Shown here piece by piece: positions 1 through 10,699 of a DNA stretch of 38,620 nucleotides. The notes below the pieces were generated by a model that was not told where the DNA came from, did no database searches, and worked only from the letters and a program-made list of their open reading frames with translations. A program made the translations under genes and the position numbers. The stretch comes from Trichomonas tenax (lineage: Eukaryota; Parabasalia; Trichomonadida; Trichomonadidae). The stretch covers positions 1 through 38,620 of the forward strand of contig JALKBU010000460.1 of assembly GCA_023091735.1 (NCBI GenBank), in the 5' to 3' direction. Every line of letters starts with the position of its first letter. The stretch's first letter is position 1.

Positions 1-385
1 GAGTTCAATCCATTTCAACCTATTGACACTTTTCCATTTTTCCCGCGCAAACACTTCACTTTCCTTTATTTTGACATTCTGACTTTACATGTCAGAAAAG
101 CACGTTGTTCTATTTTGTCCCAGTCCCAGAAAATTTAGAAGGTTATGATAAAAATATGATGAAGCATTTATAGAACATTATATAAGTAGATATTTTGATG
201 AAAATTATTATGAGGAATTTTAAAATATATTATGAATATTATTTTTGATGTCACATTTCGAAGTATGTAAACTTTACATAATAATGATAACTTTACACGC
301 ACGAAATTGAATGCTTGCTTGATTTCCCCCAAATATTTTTCTTAAGTTTACAGATATTTACACGCCTGTAAACTATCGTCACAGC

Positions 386-500
386 AAAAGTGACAAAGCA
401 TAAAAGTGACGTGTGGCAAAAGTGCCACATAGAAAAGTGATAACTTTAAAAATATGACAATTTGGATAAATGTGACAATAAGGTTTAATTTAAAAGTGAC
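386..500. repeat. Cluster of AAAAGTGAC words
   Basis: The word AAAAGTGAC or a one-to-two-base variant occurs five times (386, 402, 418, 433 and 492). Bases 412-429 form a small hairpin, TGTGGCA/TGCCACA with a 4-base loop. An inverted relative (TGACACTTTT) sits near position 24. The same word is part of the terminal repeat of the small element at 34465-34762, so this may be an old element end or a regulatory patch. The rest of 1-578 is A/T-rich, and I see no gene in it. Confidence 0.5.
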
Positions 501-578
501 ATATAAAATATCAATAGAAATAATTTGGAAAATTTATGATAGTTATAAAAAAAAATTATTTTTTATTTTTATTAAAAG

Positions 579-1257
579 ATGCCCGAAATTACCCCTAAAC
601 AAATTATTAAAGTTTCAAATGCTTTTCACATTGAAAAAAATCAGAAAAATAATTTTAATTATAATTTCGCCAAATATAAACAATTATTACACAATATTGG
701 ATATACTGGTGATATTTATGATTATAATTCCTTTAAAGAATTTCATAATAGATTAATTAAACAAAAACGTGAATTTTATCCAGAAAGAACTTTTAATGAT
801 GAATATTATGATATCGATAATGAAAAAAATCAAAGAATTTGAATTAGAAATTAATAATGAAATTAAAAATCAAAAATTTACACAGGAATATCTAAACGAT
901 ATGAATCCACCAGATATTTCTAATGATGCTAATTCAAGACGTCGATGGTTCAGGGATTTAATCAGAAATGATATTAAAGAATTTAAAGAGTTAGAATGTT
1001 AACCTAAATACAGTCCATTATGTAAAAAGGAATGTGAAGATTATGATGTTGATCATGACAAGATTAAGTTTTCAGAGTTATTGAAAACGTTTTTGGTCAA
1101 TAATAAGATCAAATTTGAAGACTTGAAGGTAAATCATAATGTAAAAATTAGCGAAATAATTAATGATCCAAAACTTGCAAATAAATGGGTTGAATTTCAT
1201 AAAAACAATTGTAGCCTTCAATTCTTATGTCATGAATGCAATATCAGGAATGGTTGA
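579..1257 (+). pseudogene. Chimeric broken ORF with HNH-like C-terminal part
   Basis: An ATG at 579 opens 87 codons of an unrecognised lysine/asparagine-rich protein. After a frame change in the A-rich stretch near 820-845, the reading continues to a TAA at 1000-1002. The same frame then stays open for 84 more codons to a TGA at 1255-1257. From base 931 on it is nearly identical to the inverted gene at 1623-2243, including that TAA. The tail has a CxxxC pair, a VDHD motif and an LCxxCN motif, the layout of HNH nucleases. The N-terminal part is unrelated to its partner's DUF3223-like part, so the inverted-repeat boundary has made a fusion. The start context resembles that of the ORFs at 37117 and 37585. 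It is probably a decayed Maverick-like gene. Confidence 0.5.
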
Positions 1258-1302
1258 ATTTATGTTTATTTTTGAATGTCGGAAATGGTTCCATGCTCAG
1301 TT
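931..1302 (+). repeat. Left arm of a ~375-bp inverted repeat
   Basis: This segment is the reverse complement of about 1570-1950. It shows essentially no differences from 935 to 1285. A 7-base insertion with a repeated GGTTC word is present only in the right arm, near 1580. The arms contain the last 20 codons before a TAA, plus the HNH-like tail. The 267-base spacer (1303-1569) is noncoding and shows no gene. Confidence 0.9.
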
Positions 1303-1569
1303 GTTTATTCTTTTTATATAAAACATTTTTTGGTTTAGCTTTTTTGGTTCAGCTATGAAATCATGGTGTGCCAAAAGCTGAAACAAAATTAATAGTAAAT
1401 AAAAATGGATTTTAAAATGAACATGGAACCTGGAACCCATAAATGAAAACAGTGAAATTTACTCAAAAATGAGGTAAAATACGTTGTTTTTCATGAAAAA
1501 TCAATGAAAATCACTGAAAATACCACTTTTGCCAAAAATCAAGCTTGCCACCAACTGGATTTAAGCCTG

Positions 1570-1950
1570 GAACTGAGCATGGAACCTAGAACCATTTCCG
1601 ACATTCAAAAATAAACATAAATTCAACCATTCCTGATATTGCATTCATGACATAAGAATTGAAGGCTACAATTGTTTTTATGAAATTCAACCCATTTATT
1701 TGCAAGTTTTGGATCATTAATTATTTCGCTAATTTTTACATTATGATTTACCTTCAAGTCTTCAAATTTGATCTTATTATTGACCAAAAACGTTTTCAAT
1801 AACTCTGAAAACTTAATCTTGTCATGATCAACATCATAATCTTCACATTCCTTTTTACATAATGGACTGTATTTAGGTTAACATTCTAACTCTTTAAATT
1901 CTTTAATATCATTTCTGATTAAATCCCTGAACCATCGACGTCTTAAATTA
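1570..1950 (-). repeat. Right arm of the ~375-bp inverted repeat
   Basis: This is the reverse complement of 931-1302. Its outer boundary at about 1950 lies inside an open reading frame, just after the DUF3223-like domain. The duplication was therefore made, or is maintained, within coding sequence. Near-identity of the arms points to a recent event or ongoing gene conversion. The pair could extrude as a large cruciform. Confidence 0.9.
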
Positions 1951-2243
1951 TTTTCGTCATAACCGTCAATGCAATTTTTATGACTAAATGACTCATCAAT
2001 TCCTGTTAAGTTATGATGAAAATATAATTCATTATTTCCAAAGTCAGGATTTCTTCTTATTCCTATAAATCCGTTTGTAAATTCATTTGCACGTGGATGA
2101 TGCATTAGCAAATCCTCAAAAATTTTAACATCAACGTCATCAATAACTGTTTTATTTTTGATGTAATCACTAAAGAAGGATTTAGCCTCTTTCTTTGATT
2201 TAAAAGTTATGGCACCAAAACTAACTTTCACTGATTTTGGCAT
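1623..2243 (-). pseudogene. DUF3223/DCL-like domain + HNH-like nuclease, internal stop
   Basis: The ATG is at 2243 (an upstream TTG is not used). The first ~95 residues look like the DUF3223/DCL family: an FGAITFKSKKEAKSFF start, an LLMHHPRA core and a DGIDESF/SHKNC-like end. A short helix rich in R, D and I follows. A TAA at 1878-1880 interrupts the frame right after a Cys. It then stays open for 84 codons to 1623, with CKKEC, DVDHD and LCHECN motifs typical of an HNH fold. One nonsense codon thus separates the two halves of what reads as one ~206-residue protein. Known DCL-type proteins can carry a similar Cys/VDH tail. The family call is from motif memory and the function is unknown. The upstream A/T motif matches other ORFs of the putative element. 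Confidence 0.55.
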
Positions 2244-2384
2244 TTCTAACAAATTAAAAAATAAATTAGTTTTAGAATTCAGTCCAAAAATTAAGTTAGC
2301 TTTAAAACAAAAAATATTTTTTATTCTTTAATAAAGATGATGAGTAAGATTGATGTTATATAGAAATTAAAATAGCTTCAGCTA

Positions 2385-2711
2385 TTATTTTGTCTTTGCC
2401 ACATCTTCAACTAATTTCTCTTTTATATATTTCTCTAATTCGAAATTGAAATCATTCATTGTATCAGTATTATCTAAATTAATTTCTAATTGTGGATAAA
2501 AAATATTTTTACCATCTGTAATTTTAAAATTAGTAAATCCTAAATTTCTTGCTGCTGGTATTACTTTAATATCAGCTTCATTAACAACAATAGACTTTTC
2601 ATAATCATCAGAATATCTTAATACCGTCATTAATGATCTTAATATTTTAAAGGTTTCTCCAGAAGGTATTTCCTTATCAAGATATTTCTTAATTAAATTC
2701 CAATCGCTCAA
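2385..2711 (-). CDS. Unknown ~108-codon ORF, start lost
   Basis: The frame is open for 108 codons but begins at TTG. No ATG precedes it before the homopolymer tracts at 2732 and beyond, and the first internal Met is about residue 28. The product is charged, with no membrane segment or recognised motif. It lies 141 bases upstream of the DUF3223-like gene on the same strand, so it probably belongs to the same element. The coding start may have been damaged by a one-base insertion (ATATTGAGC where ATATGAGC would give a start). I do not recognise the family. Confidence 0.35.
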   Translation of the reverse strand: MSDWNLIKKYLDKEIPSGETFKILRSLMTVLRYSDDYEKSIVVNEADIKVIPAARNLGFTNFKITDGKNIFYPQLEINLDNTDTMNDFNFELEKYIKEKLVEDVAKTK

Positions 2712-2729
2712 TATATTTACTTCTTTCTT

Positions 2730-2971
<242 letters not shown>

Positions 2972-3423
2972 ATAATTTTTCAAAAAAATTTATTGCGGAT
3001 TATGTGGCATGTTATATTGGAAAAAGTGAAACTATTATGACCTACATTATCGCCTTAATCTTAACTCGCATAAACCGGATTTCCAAATTTAATTAATATA
3101 TAGAAAAAAATGGGAATTGAGGAATCGATCGACCGTGGCACTTTTGTGAACATGTTTCGTGTTTGACTTTATAAATAAATAGAAATATTTAGCAATGACG
3201 GCCGTTTTCCATTCAAAAATAATTCAATTTTATATAATATTCGATATCAGCAAAAATATGCAGAGTGACGATTGCAAACCTTTCCATCTGAAAAAATTAA
3301 TCTCATAATATTATTTACTAATATCTATATATTTTAAATTTAGGATACTTAGAAAATTTGTTTGTAAAATTTGATATATCATTTATGACTTTGAAATTCG
3401 TCATTCAGCAATTTTGAAAACCG

Positions 3424-3430
3424 TCACTTT
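3424..3430 (+). promoter_or_regulatory. Initiator (Inr)-like element of the lysozyme gene
   Basis: TCACTTT lies 22 bases before the lysozyme ATG. It fits the trichomonad initiator pattern (TCA, pyrimidine, T, A/T), which is the main core promoter in Trichomonas. The predicted transcript start is the A at 3426, giving a short leader as is usual for these organisms. Confidence 0.5.
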
Positions 3431-3452
3431 TGGAAAGCATTTTTTGCTTTAA

Positions 3453-4061
3453 ATGGTTGCTCCTCCATTCAAGGTAATCGATATCAGCGTCTGGCAGGGC
3501 GACATCGACTTCAACGCCGCCAGAGCAGAGTCCGGCATCCAAGGCGTCATGATTCGCTGCGGATATGGCTCTTACGATCCATCTCAGATCGATGGACAGT
3601 TCCACAATCACATCAGAGCCGCTATCGCTTGCAACATGCTCATTGGTATCTACCACTACGGTTACGCTAGCTCACCACAAGAAGCTGAGGACGAAGCTGA
3701 TTTCTGTCTTTCTATCATTGAACCCTACAGACAATGGATTAACTTACCTGTTGCTTATGATGTCGAAGATCCTACTATGAATGTTGGCGCGTGGACTGTG
3801 GGTGCGATGGCTGTTGCTTTCGGTAATAAGATTCGGAATGCGGGCTATAAACCAATGCTTTACTGTAACTTGAACTGGGCCACAAACTTCATTGACATGG
3901 ATCAAGTAAACAACGCAGCAATTGATGTTTGGATGGCACAATACAACACTGAATGCACTTATTGGGGACCTTACACGATGTGGCAGTTCACTGATGCTTT
4001 ATGGATCGGTGGTTACTCCTCACCAGTCGATGCTTCCTGGTGTTACGTCGAGTATGCTTAA
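3453..4061 (+). CDS. GH25-family lysozyme (muramidase)
   Basis: This is an intact 202-aa protein made of one glycoside hydrolase family 25 domain, which cleaves the beta-1,4 bond between MurNAc and GlcNAc in bacterial peptidoglycan. The N-terminal strand has VIDISVWQG with Asp10. The catalytic DxE motif is seen as AYDVED (Asp103, Glu105). The pattern GIYHYGYA and the later MAQYNTE and MWQFTD strands are also typical. The family is mostly bacterial and phage; related genes in trichomonads are thought to be acquired from bacteria. There is no visible signal peptide or wall-binding repeat, so secretion, if any, is not explained by the N-terminus. The first ~60 codons are rich in C-ending codons (GGC GAC ATC GAC), and later codons are mostly T/A-ending. 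The stop runs into TAAA, a trichomonad poly(A) signal. The role is likely to be competition with, or feeding on, bacteria. Confidence 0.92.
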   Translation: MVAPPFKVIDISVWQGDIDFNAARAESGIQGVMIRCGYGSYDPSQIDGQFHNHIRAAIACNMLIGIYHYGYASSPQEAEDEADFCLSIIEPYRQWINLPVAYDVEDPTMNVGAWTVGAMAVAFGNKIRNAGYKPMLYCNLNWATNFIDMDQVNNAAIDVWMAQYNTECTYWGPYTMWQFTDALWIGGYSSPVDASWCYVEYA

Positions 4062-4408
4062 ATTATTTTTTTCAACCTCAAAAAAGTAATTTGGCAACTT
4101 CATGATAAAAATCTTAAGATTTCTTCATACGAACTCTCTTTTCATAGCTTCACTAAAGGGAAATAAATTAGGGTAATATAAAACGGAACTAATTTGTTCG
4201 CATATGACTATGATCATATCCATCACTTCTATGTAGTTGTCTACGGGTTCATGGGCTCCGAAATCAACAATATTATTGTTTTGATTGAGAGTTTTCGAAA
4301 TGAGGCATTTTTCACCAAAATATAAATAGACCACGCATATCTATTTCTATTTTTCACCATTAGAACCTTCAAAAATTAAAATTATATAAAAAAAATAAAT
4401 ATTGCAAA

Positions 4409-5578
4409 TTAAGAGACAACAATATGATCACACTTTATAATTTCGTTTGGATTAATGATCCTGTTAGTTATTTTGTTTTTAATGAAGAAATTTGTTTGAT
4501 TGAAGATATTTTTCATTAAATCAACATAATTGTCGCCGATGGCATAATGAACTTTGAATGTGTTATCATTTGACTCAATGATTATCAATTTTGTGTCGAT
4601 TAATAAGAGTTGATCTAATTTTTCATTATTTTCGTATAATTGGAGATCCTTTCCGAAGATTTTTGATACTGTTAGATATTGCTTAGCGGATATAGGAGTG
4701 TTATCAGCGTAAATTTGAGTATATTCATTATTCTTGAGAAAGTTATAAAAACCTTTATATTGGGAATTGATGTCGAATCTATATGATTCTCTATTGACAG
4801 TAATTGAAGATTTCTTCTGTATCATGCTCAAAAATAAACGATCTTCCGGTCCATCAACTAAAAATATTTTTCCAACTGTGTTCTTGAAAGAATACTGATT
4901 GAAAGAGCCGACAAATAGTCTGTTTGAGAAGCACAACTGTTGATTCGCGCCCTCTTTCATTGGAAGGAATAATAAAATTAATCTAAATGCTAATTGAGGC
5001 AATTTGCTGATGTCAAACTCCATTTCTATAGGAAATAGAACGTTGTGACCAGGAAATACTAAAAATGGCATTAAATTAATTAATTCTTCATTAATATCAA
5101 TGATTGATTGTGAAGTCATATTTGGTTTGATTTCTAAAAGGTTCCTCTTCTCAATGTTTGATTCAAACCTGATGTCTCTTATTGATGAGAGTTGAATTGA
5201 ATTTTTATTTGTAAATTTATAATTTATTTGGTTTATTGCTGGTTCAATAAGTTTAAATTTAAAAATTATTATGTTTATCGCTGTGTTTCTGTCTTAAAAA
5301 GGAATATTGATTTTATTTAGAATTTGATCTCGAGACAATTTTAAGTAAGTATCTATTTTTATCTTATTAACTCTGATAACTGTTGAAATTATAACATTGT
5401 GATTGATATTTTGAGGTATATCTCCATAAATCAAAAGATTTTGTTCAGAATTGATGAAAACTAACGAAAACGAACAAAAAGGAAATGTAAAAATCTTCGA
5501 CATAACGATATCTTTGTATTTGAATGAATTATCATCATCAAAACTAAAGTCAATGCAATAAGAAGACGAAATTTCCAT
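4409..5578 (-). pseudogene. Unknown protein gene with one internal stop
   Basis: An ATG at 5578 opens 94 codons to a TAA at 5294-5296. The same frame is then open for another 294 codons to 4409, with a later ATG at 5119 that could start a 236-aa protein. Apart from the single stop the whole 389-codon frame is continuous, so this looks like one gene with a recent nonsense mutation, or two products. The sequence is rich in Ile, Asn and Lys, has no transmembrane helix or recognised motif, and looks like a globular beta-rich protein. I do not recognise it. Nearby minus-strand codons at 4125-4334 lack an ATG and may be decayed remains of the same region. Confidence 0.45.
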
Positions 5579-6067
5579 TTGAATCAGAAAAGTGCACGTT
5601 TAGAATTTTCTTAAGGGGTATGTGAATCATTCAAACATACCCCCTTAATACAACAAAGTTTTTGATTTTATTTTTTAGGATCAAATCTCTTCGATTTACA
5701 AATAGACTTATTTCATTATATCTTGTTATTGAACTGCTTCATATTTATATATTTATTTGAATAATTCATATTTCCATTTCGATGGAATACTTTTGTTTTA
5801 AAAATTATGGCTCCACTCCCACAGATTATGTTCATTAATATATAATGATATGCTGATATATAGTATATTTTATTAGTTAAGAGGCTGATAAGGATGAACA
5901 AATTTTGTATTTTCTGTTATTTTATTTATAACACAATATTTTTATCTAATAAATATAAAGGAAATCATGGTGTTTCTTTACCATATTAGTAACAAGAAAT
6001 TATATTCAATATTGAACGAGATATCAATTTTTCAAAATTGAACATTCGCTCCTGTTTGTTTTGAAAA

Positions 6068-6283
6068 TTAAGATTCAATAGTTGGACATCTGATATCTTT
6101 ACTCAATAATTCATACCATATAGATCCGGCTATATCTGTTTTTGACTTATACATTAAGAAAGGAAGCAAAATTGAAATGTATGAATTGATATTGCATATA
6201 TCTTTCATTTTAATAATGATTTCAGAAATCTCGGGGGTATCTGATTTATCACATTCGTCAGCAATGAAATTTAAAAGCATCAT
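6068..6283 (-). CDS. Small unknown ORF (71 aa)
   Basis: This ATG-started 71-codon frame encodes a mostly helical, acidic protein (ADECDKSDTPEISE near the N-terminus). It has no motif I recognise. It lies between two relics on the same strand, so it may be a remnant rather than a gene. I see no promoter element. Confidence 0.2.
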   Translation of the reverse strand: MMLLNFIADECDKSDTPEISEIIIKMKDICNINSYISILLPFLMYKSKTDIAGSIWYELLSKDIRCPTIES

Positions 6284-6455
6284 ATAATAAAAATCATTTG
6301 GTAATATTTAAGAAATGTATTAATAGAATTTATATTTAATCAATGTAATAAATGCATACATGGTAAAACTTATATGAATTGCTAAAAATCAAATTTTCGT
6401 TAGAGTCTATCTCATTTGGGGATATATCGGAATCATCAATATCTTCATCTTGAAC

Positions 6456-6806
6456 TTAAGCAAATCCTCCTTCTTCTTCAAAATCTTCTTTGAATAGATC
6501 ATCGGAGCCTTTTGTGGCATAAAGTGGATTATAATTGGTCAAAGAAGCATCAGTAGTCATAATCTGTACAGTTTCAGCATTCATTTCCACATTGTCATCT
6601 TTTTCTTCATCTTCTTTTTCTTTCTGTCGTTTCAAGAAAATTATTGCAAAGACAACAATACATATTGCTACAATGACAACAACAATAAGAGGCCAAAGTA
6701 CATAATGACCAAAAACTGTATCGAAGAAACCAATTCTCAGTTGAAACCTGATTATAGTACGAACAGTATGACCTTCTTTTATATATATTTTGGTTTTTGT
6801 AGACTC
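6456..6806 (-). pseudogene. Transmembrane and cytoplasmic tail of a BspA-like/surface protein
   Basis: The frame is open for 116 codons between stops, with no ATG before the membrane segment. It encodes about 30 extracellular residues and one strong hydrophobic helix (WPLIVVVIVAICIVVFAIIF). After a KRQKEKEDEEK stop-transfer/acidic stretch comes a tail with NPLY and an end of the type LFKEDFEEE. This layout, with an NPxY endocytosis-type signal and an acidic F-x-x-DFEEE end, is what I know from trichomonad BspA-like and other type I surface proteins. The ectodomain (leucine-rich repeats or similar) is absent: upstream there is a stop at 6807-6809 and no matching reading frame. This is therefore the 3' end of a broken surface-antigen gene. 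Confidence 0.65.
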
Positions 6807-6809
6807 TTA

Positions 6810-9554
6810 AGTACTGTCAGAAATGACAGTGTTCACATTTTTTGTTCAGGTTCACTTCCTTGTTCCTCTGTTCACTTTTTCACTTTCATATTTTTTTAAT
6901 TCACTTCCTTAAAACTAAATCTGTCAGACCATGATCAAGAAAATATGTTTGTGTTTATTGTTCTTAAACTATTTTTAGTTTTTGGTTTATGATGATAATT
7001 GTGAACTGTCAATTCAGATTCAAGGAAATTTACATTTGTAATCTGAATAAACAGTTGAACAATAGTGTAAATAATGATCAATTTCATATTAAATATTTTC
7101 AAAAAGGGTTTATGCGCATTTAAGATTAAAATCTATCGGCTCAGCTTTGATATAAATTAGATAATTTTCCAAAATAGCATGGAAAATACTTTTTTATGTT
7201 GATTAAAAGTATTTATGTATTAATAATCTCTGGATTAAATAATATCATTGTGTAATGAAAAAATCTGAAATAAATATTTTTTGAAATTGTCAAAATAATA
7301 ATCGGATCAGTGATAATTTCTTATATATTAGATTAGTGTCGTTATGAATAAACTGATTTTGTTAATATCAAAATCCCCAAACTGTGAATTAATTATGGAA
7401 ATTTTCTAAATGTATTATTTTGAAGATCATGATTCATCAAATGCAATTTGTTTTCCGATCGAAAATTTGAGTATTCTAACATTGATGAACAACTCCTTGA
7501 CAATTTGAGATTGATGAAATTATATACATGTAAATGATAAAAAGCGAAAAGGACTTAAATTGATAACTCAGTTAACATTATAAATCCAAATCCTTATAAA
7601 CCAAATTCAAGATAATAAATAAAATAGTAAAACCAAATTGTTAACGAAAAGCAGCACTCAGCTGCAGTGCAGGAACATAATTGGCCGTAAAATGATCATA
7701 AAATATTGGAAATAAGATTATTTGATTTTTGTTATTGTTCTAATCCAAGGTCATGAGTCTCTTTTCCAGCTGATCTAGGTTGCAATAAGTCGATATTCTG
7801 AGTGGTCAGGTATTTTTAAGCTTATTTTGATTTTAATATTTGATTTAAAAAACTATAATATCCCACACAACTCTCAGGAACGGTAGAACAGAGGATGTAC
7901 AGTAGGTAGTGTAAACTACTTCGTGGCAGATCCTGTATCTTTAGTTTAAATTTTTGAGCAAAACAATCGGGATACAAAATAAAAGTAAACTATTCAAAAA
8001 GATTTTTTACAAATATACAAATCATCCTTTTTATTAAATTCTGATTTTATATACTAAAATAATGATAGTTTTCACTTTTGTTTTTTGAAAATTATCAATT
8101 TTTGAATGGATTTTTATACTTTTCAACATACTTCCTAACTTAAACACTATGTTTACTATATACCATTATATATCATTTTATGTGTAGTGTTGGATTTTGC
8201 AAGCCAAAAGCTCCTATCACCTCTTTTTAATACCAATAAAATTGATCACGGAAATTTTTGTGTTTATCTTAATATATCGGAACAATATTGCCCAGATACT
8301 TTTGTATTAATAGAATTTAAAGTGATCTTGATGATTACCAAGTCAGATATAAAATTATTTTTAGAAAATTATTATAGAGCTATTTTACTGCAAATATCAC
8401 GCTACAAAACTCCAAATAATACCGTAACTATAATGGTTTTTGATATAAATCCAAATCCTTTTAAAGATTTCTATCAATGATTAAATAAGGTTAATTGATT
8501 TTCGAAAATTTTCCATTTCTTGAAGAAATAAATTGTAAATGAGGAGATCTGACTATGGTGTAAATTACGAGAGATAAAACGCTTTCAACATTTAACAATA
8601 TTGAGAATATGACGTAAAACTGAAAAATTCGATAATTAATTGTCTCTAGTGTTGGCGAATATTAAGATTATAAAATATAAAAGAAATAAATAACAAATTT
8701 TATTGATAAGCTGTTGAACGATTGGCCAATAAAAGTACATTTCCTACATATTCGGTATTAATATTTAATTTTACACTTAGTGATAAAATTACAGACATCA
8801 AATCATAATATTCATAAAGTTGATGGCATATAATTAGGGTTTGAAAAATGTAAATAGGGGCATTTCAAAGTTCTCAAATATTGTTTTATTGTTTAATTCT
8901 TTATATTTTGTACAATAAAAACATTTTAGATTAATCTAAAATTTGAATAAAATCTCAAATGAATTTTACATGAAAATATCACTCACGATATCATATTATA
9001 TCAAATAAACAATCGATTTAATTATTAACATAATATTTATCATCAACATTCCTAATGCCATCTAAATCTAAAATATTTTGGATCAAAATAATGTTTTTCT
9101 ATATAACTTTTTACTTTTATTTCAATTTTCAAAATTTGAATTAAATTTTATTTTTCTCAGAAATATAATATGATATATACATGTTATATATCAATATTAT
9201 AGAATTAATAATTTGGTTTAAAAATTCTTAATCCTATATATAAACAAATTTGAGGACGATAATTTGAATGCATTTAATCGTTTTCTTTACAAATTTCTGT
9301 TAGTTTAAAACGTTATTCATCAAAAAAGCACAATTTAGATTTACATTGAGATTTGGAAGTGATTTACATTGATATTTTTTATGATAAGAACGATATTTTC
9401 GCATTAATTTTTCATATCACATTTCCAACACTACGATTAAATTGAACTCAAATCCAAAAATCAGATCTGATTTTGTTACATGAGAAGACTCTAAATATGT
9501 GATTTAGGAAATTGAGAATAAAGTGAACTGTCAGACAGTTTTTTACTTAGAAAA
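6810..9554. other. Gene-poor A/T-rich stretch
   Basis: In about 2.7 kb I find no supported gene. A 97-codon frame at 8187-8480 (plus) starts only at GTG and has no recognised motif. A small inverted repeat, ACTGTCA/TGACAGT, lies at 6813-6830, and another, AACTGT/ACAGTT, just before the ATG at 9555. The rest shows only A/T-rich sequence with frequent stops. Confidence 0.6.
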
Positions 9555-10118
9555 ATGAATGGTGATCCGAATCAGACATCCACGAAACTGAGGACGGCCG
9601 CAATGGACCTTATTAAGATGAAGCAGCGTCCAATGGCTTCGCACGAGATAGAAACATGGATCAGAGAGAACGATAAGACGTTGTCTGATCTGATTAGCGC
9701 CAAATGCTCGGATTACGTACGCATTATACTGTCAGTGACACAGGATAACTGCATTGTGAAGTATAAAAGCTTGCAACCGGTGCCTGGAGTCGATAAGAGA
9801 TCAACCTTCTATGGTCTCATCGATGGAAAGTATAATCCTAGTAAATGGACTCCGCTCAACGCGAAGCCTTTGAAAGCAAGAAAAGCAGCAGCTAAAAAGC
9901 CACATCCGGTCGCTATTCAACTTCCAAAGCCTCAAAAGACTCTTTCTATTGATATTCCAGACTTCGACCAGATGTCTTTCGCTGTTCCTAATGATGATAT
10001 GATGATCTATTGCGATTTTATTGACGAACACCGCATTGAAACATTAGTTTCACATCTCTGCATCGATAAACTCTTTGAGGAGTCTGATGCTGCTATTTTC
10101 GACAAGTACTCGCTCTAA
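9555..10118 (+). CDS. Unknown basic protein, possible winged-helix N-terminus
   Basis: This is an intact 187-aa ORF whose codon use (many C/G-ending codons) resembles an expressed host gene. Residues ~10-75 form regular helices followed by a hairpin-like segment (RPMASHEIETWI, then YVRIILSVTQDNCIVKYKS), which could be a winged helix. Next comes a conserved-looking STFYGLIDGKYNPSKW block. Residues 95-125 are Lys/Ala/Pro-rich, and an acidic C-terminal half follows. I think similar proteins form a trichomonad-specific family, but I cannot name a function. If the winged helix is real, DNA or protein binding in the nucleus is the natural guess. A hairpin follows the stop at 10155-10185. Confidence 0.6.
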   Translation: MNGDPNQTSTKLRTAAMDLIKMKQRPMASHEIETWIRENDKTLSDLISAKCSDYVRIILSVTQDNCIVKYKSLQPVPGVDKRSTFYGLIDGKYNPSKWTPLNAKPLKARKAAAKKPHPVAIQLPKPQKTLSIDIPDFDQMSFAVPNDDMMIYCDFIDEHRIETLVSHLCIDKLFEESDAAIFDKYSL

Positions 10119-10154
10119 TAACCCCATGATTGATTGTTGTTAACCTTCTTTATT

Positions 10155-10185
10155 AGGCCATTGTTATTCAAGGCATTAATGGCCT
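10155..10185. other. Hairpin after the 9555 gene
   Basis: AGGCCATT (10155-10162) and AATGGCCT (10178-10185) form an 8-bp stem with a 15-base loop, followed by a T run. It lies 37 bases after the stop codon. It might act at the mRNA 3' end. Bases 10190-10690 show no gene. Confidence 0.5.
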
Positions 10186-10699
10186 TTTTGCGTAAATATT
10201 ATTTAATAGATTAGTAACTGCCGCATATTTCTACCTTCAATCACATATTTTATCAAAAAAACAAAATTCTCTCATCAAAAAACTCAATTATCAAGTCTTT
10301 ATATTCAAGTGTTTTATTGTACACAAAGTTATCTTTCCGGGCATCGATTACTGTCAAACAAAAGAAGATTAATTGCAAAATAATTTTGCTGATTAAGGAT
10401 TTGCGAATGTTTTTGGGACTGAACTAGTCCACCGTTTGTTTTGATTTCAGTGAGTGTTGTGAACGAAAGTCTTAAAATGGAGTGCAATTGTTAGTCTCAT
10501 CTTTTGATATTTTTACAAAAACGAAATCCACACCAAAGAATTATATCGAATACCATAAATTACGATAAAACATTGTAAAAGATAAATTTCATCTTTTTTT
10601 CAAAAATCGTTTAAACATAAAGTATAGACTATACATAGCACAGTGGTAAAGTTTATGTTCTCAGAAACACCCTTATTCACTAATTCATTTGGCAATTTG

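Noticed and set aside
454..756. 100-codon ORF
   Set aside because: Low-complexity Ile/Lys-rich translation overlapping the better ATG frame at 579.
4125..4334. 69-codon minus-strand ORF
   Set aside because: GTG start only; it may be decayed DNA linked to the neighbouring relic.
8187..8480. 97-codon plus-strand ORF
   Set aside because: It begins only at GTG, has no recognised motif and lies in a gene-poor stretch.
10155..10185. Rho-independent terminator
   Set aside because: The hairpin plus T-run looks like one, but the organism is a eukaryote.
10636..10647. tRNA-like A box (TAGCACAGTGGT)
   Set aside because: No B box (GGTTCGAnnCC) or acceptor stem at the right distance on either strand.
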